A stretch of 64,000 bases of DNA, from assembly GCA_903813345.2 (NCBI GenBank), contig CAIIXF020000001.1, positions 35,993,366 to 36,057,365 on the forward strand, given 5' to 3'. Below the pieces are notes generated by a model. That model searched no databases, was not told the DNA's origin, and was given only the letters and a program-made list of their open reading frames with translations. This DNA comes from Owenia fusiformis. Lineage: Eukaryota > Annelida > Polychaeta > Sabellida > Oweniidae. This document shows, piece by piece, positions 59,754 to 64,000 of the stretch. The translations under genes were made by a program, and so were the position numbers. Each line of letters opens with the position of its first letter. Position 1 is the first letter of the stretch.

Positions 59754-62700
59754 TTAGGCTCTAGCTATAGGTATTAATCTTACTGACAATACAAAGTAAT
59801 TCCTTTGTTTGAGGAATGCAAATAGCTCTTAGGGCCCATTTATAAGATTAGCCCATTGATGTGACATATTTGGGATGATAAATGTCTTCAATTCATTCTA
59901 CTTTCTATAATTTCCTTACAATAATCTCAACCATCTTGAAAAGAGACTAGGGCTTTGAGGATTGTACTGTAAGAATATTTTGTTTAATCCAGTCATTGAA
60001 AATATTAGAACTGTAGATTAATCCAGGTGTGAAAAGTAGAAATGCTGGTCATGATGACATTTTCCAAGTATATGAAGAATTCGCTATGCATAGGAATGGA
60101 AAGGTATATGTAAGAAAATAATAAAGTGCTGATTTTAGAATTAGATAACTGTTGTTAAATGGTTACTTAGAGAGCAACAAACCTTTTTTTATTTAGGAAT
60201 AAATGGTTTCAAAATGTGATGTGCAATGCATGTAGCCACCTTATAATAAAATGAAGGGGTGGCACATAGTCTTTCAGGGGGATGGGTTGAATACCTAATA
60301 TTCTTGAAAATCAACTATTTTTTAAAATTAGGAATAAATGCCAATAAGTACAAAATTTCAACAATAAAAATCTCAAGCTGTTATGTCAATTAACTTTGAC
60401 AGACAAAGATTTTCAAATTTCCCAAAAATGAGTATATGGTAGATACTTTTTGGAGTTTTCAAAAGCAGCCATTCAAAGGCAAAACAGCTTCTGAAATTAT
60501 ATAATTTTGAGAAAGTATATCTCAGATTTTACCTTTTTTAGTTAGGTTATCTGGTGTAAGATTAGAGGTAAGTCCCTGCTAGTGCAATGTTACCCTTTAC
60601 AAGATTGGTACTCTTTAAATTACCATCATAACTCTATGTTACTCTGATCTCACTGATTCATTCAGAGTTCATCTTTACCCTGCCATATATTTGCTAATTA
60701 GTCATTTTCTCAATTTTAAGTTAACACATGATTGTGTCTTCATTGTGCTTACTGATTGGAAATAATGTTTTTGCCATAGTTTATAAGTCATTTATAACAC
60801 AAACATTGACAGTTAGGGTGAAGATATCAAACATTGATTCTTTTCAGAGCATAGTGTGCTAAATCATGATCTCAGGGATGTTGAATATAGATTAGAAACT
60901 GTGTACATTTGCAGAAATAGAGATTTTGTTAAATGTAATGATGTATGCAACAGGGAAACAAGATAAGACCCTTGGATCAGGAGATTACCATGTTTTTTGC
61001 CAATTTCTCAATGATTGGCATATCATTGCTTCAATTTTCTGATTCAAGAAGCTTTGTAAGAGGCTGTATTAGCAATGAAACATTCTGCAGACGGTACAGT
61101 GACATATATAGAGGCTTTGAGGATTCTATATTGTAGGAAGTTCTAGCTGATATATTGTGGATGTTTGCTCCAATATCCATGACGATCTTATGACCTGAGA
61201 TGCTAGAAATCTCCCCAAGATCAATTTCTGTAATTTATTCATTATTTAGGATCAAGGGATCTTGTTGAAAAACATAGCAAACCATGTGCTTTATCATAAA
61301 GATGTTTTTTCCTTTTAATATCCTGTTGTATGATTTAAATGTTTAAGTAATATCCTAACTAGACATTTGATTTAATTGAAGCCTCAGTATGGTTAAATCT
61401 GATCTAAATGATGCCTTTTCTCTAGACTCAAGAGGAAGGATACCATATCCTCTCTAATAGTCCTACTCCAATAAACGCACACCTAACTTTTTTGTGAAAG
61501 ACTCTGGCAACTTGAGTAACAGTAAACAAATAAAAATAAAAAATTCGAAAAAAATAATTGGGTGATAATAGGGTAATATTAGAGAGAATACGGTATCAAA
61601 AAACAAATCTTGCAAATCTTTGGTTTTCAAAACTAGGCTCACTTATCTACCAATAAATAGTAATAGGTATAGCCATCTTAGAGAAATATCATGAAGGATG
61701 TTTTTAATTCCATGTGACTGGGTTCAACCAAGCACAGAATGAAAAATATAAAATTGAGATAACAATAGTTTATTATTAAAACAAAAGAAAATACAATTTT
61801 AAATAGAAGAATAATGTGACCTTTTGAAAGGAAAATGGACTTGAATGTCAAGTAGACAGATGTCTTGGAGGTCTTTATGAACAAATCCTCTGACTAGCAG
61901 CAAGGTCATATAGTGGTTGATAGATTAATAACGTGACAAATGTTGAAATCTTGTAGATTTGCAGTATATCACCTCAGCCTACATTGAGGAGCCTGGAGCC
62001 CCAGAAATGTCTTGTATTGATACAATCTTCATTCATTTACACAGACTATTTACCTAATTATCCATGTTTTCTTAGGATGGAGTATGAAACTGTCACGGTA
62101 AGGACAGCTTGCCTCTACTGTATTAGATTATTATTCTTGAAGAATTGCCATTTACCAAATTCATTCCATAATTCTGTGTTACATCATTTGAAATAACTGA
62201 AGTCCCCTTTATATTACTGGCTCTTCACATCCTTTCAATTGAAGTCTGAAATGCTACTTTGATTGCTTTAAACCAAAACATAGCCCAGGCTGCAATTTTT
62301 CACAAAAAATATCTTCATGATGGCTGTCATTGTCTTTATCAATGTCAATTTTATATTGCAGTAACATGTTATTAAGGACATAAAGACAATATTCTGTGGA
62401 AGGGTACAATTTTATTAAATATTGATATTTAGCCAATGAATGACTGGAAAAGAGTATCAAAAGACTTAGCGGTATCTCATATTTTATAAGAATATTCAAA
62501 TATTTGATCGAGTGCTAACATTTTTTTAAACTGTTGTTTGAATTAATTAATGTTTTTACTTCTTTACCCAAAAGGAAATTGTTTTTAAGAAAAAACAACA
62601 TTGGTGTTTGATCATCCTGAGATGTCAAAAGGCACATGGATTATATTCAATAGAACTATTCCTACTCCTGTGAGGTATATTCATTATTCAGCAATTCAAA

Positions 62701-64000
62701 AGCAGAAACGATCTACATGACGATATAGAAAACAAAAGTCACTTAGTATGCAGCCTTCCTATGATTTCCTCTTCTCCTCTGTGTTTTATTATACTGATTA
62801 GCTAGAATTCTACTTGCTTTATCCCCATCCACAAGATAACTGTCCCTCACAGAAACAATACAGTCGAATGTGTTATTCTTTCCTTTCTCATACAATGGCT
62901 TTTCAAAGAATCTTGTTTCTTGGTAAAGTCATTGTAAAGGGTACTGTATACCAGAGTTTTTTATATCAACTATGATTTGTCATATGTTGTTAAAAGTATA
63001 GGGTAGTTTGGATGGTTGTGTAAGATCATTGACGAGGATTTGCTTTTACTGACGTTAACTACCCGATTTCTGAGTGCGTAAAAATAGCAATATATGATAT
63101 TTTAAGCAGTCTTGTTTTTTCTCAAAGTGATACATCTTCTTCAGGTAAGCTGTAAATTAAGAAGTCAATCACGGGGTGAGTTGCAAATTATATGGGAAAC
63201 ATGAAGATGTACCTTGGGTTGAGTTATTTTTTGATTTATACTTGTTTTGCAATATTTAAGGTCTGTTTTTATGTGAAGACAACATATTTTTCGATATATA
63301 ATAAAGAATGGACCCAAGGAAGCCTTATCTTTAAATTTTGTTTTATATACCTACATACTTTTTTATTAATATCATCATTTTACATACTTCTTGAAATGCA
63401 TTTGTTTTTGGATTGGCTTGTCATAGTTGCGTAAGATTTCAGGAATTATAATAGATGTACGGGTCTGATCAGCCTCATACATTCATTACATCTTGAATTT
63501 TCAAGGTATGATGTTTTCAATGCAAACCAGTGAGTGAGAAATGACTTTTTGCTAATTTCTAAATGGTAGAAGAGTAGCATATAGTATTGTTTGACTAGGC
63601 TGATTTTACTTACTAAAGCACACTATTCTGTAATAGAGTTGGAGAAGTGCATTTAGCATATTATAACACCATTCGCTTATTGGTTGAAATTTACACACCC
63701 CTACTTCATAGAATACACAATTTAGGAGTTTTTTGTCATGTAATTTGTTTTGTCGCTATTAATAGATTTAAGCCCAGTTTTATTGTGCTTTTGGGTGATT
63801 TATTACATGAGGTTTTTATTTGCTGGTCAAAATGAGGGCTTAAGCAAGTTTATTGTCTGATCTTAGAAATTCTAAAGTAAACTCCTTCATACTTTCCTTA
63901 TAGTTTTTTGCGCATTTTTGATTTTTATCTCGAAACACAAGTTTTTAGAATTTGTAATAAGAGAAACAGACACTTGTTATCAAGTGTAGAATGTTTTGCA

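Larger units (their letters stand above)
43075..64000. other. Gene-poor, repeat-rich region
   Basis: Apart from the repeats listed separately, I recognise no exon, RNA gene or conserved domain here. The short open frames (mostly 60-90 codons) have ordinary AT-rich composition and no domain. Distant exons of flanking genes cannot be excluded. Confidence 0.6.

Overview
The window is AT-rich animal genomic DNA. It has two intron-rich genes with canonical GT-AG introns, one nested single-exon receptor gene, and many short mobile-element relics. A PINK1 gene and a Dispatched-3-like gene lie next to each other, and there are many invertebrate-style MITEs and GTCC-rich repeats. Together these suggest a marine invertebrate, perhaps a non-vertebrate deuterostome such as a hemichordate. 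That assignment is tentative and no species can be named from the sequence.

Layout. (1) 1342-8415, minus strand: a complete 10-exon PINK1 (mitochondrial quality-control kinase, 663 aa), with a foldback element in intron 8 and a MITE in intron 1. (2) 8416-12734: intergenic or 5' non-coding DNA with a MITE and a CRE-like site. (3) 12746-31865, plus strand: a complete 16-exon Dispatched-3-like RND/SSD transporter (1296 aa). Its intron 4 contains a same-strand rhodopsin-class receptor (19726-20844, 372 aa). Its intron 13 ends in 28 head-to-tail copies of a 73-bp unit. (4) 32965-41204: two tandem copies of a ~3.46-kb segment, the second carrying a 1.3-kb insertion. (5) 41205-64000: no recognisable protein gene. 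It holds a SINE-like tandem pair split by a truncated LINE, several MITE families, a 58-bp minisatellite and other repeats.

The most unusual structure is the 73-bp array at 28550-30593. Each unit is the 3' splice site of Dispatched-like intron 13 plus the first 63 or so bases of exon 14, so the gene presents 28 nearly identical splice acceptors in a row. Only the last gives the intact reading frame by simple splicing. Each unit also carries a GTAAGC donor-like motif exactly 21 nt (7 codons) after the acceptor.

Exon boundaries were derived by hand from splice-site consensus, reading phase and remembered family similarity. Both multi-exon models close to an exact multiple of three (1992 and 3891 nt), which supports them. 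No database search was run.
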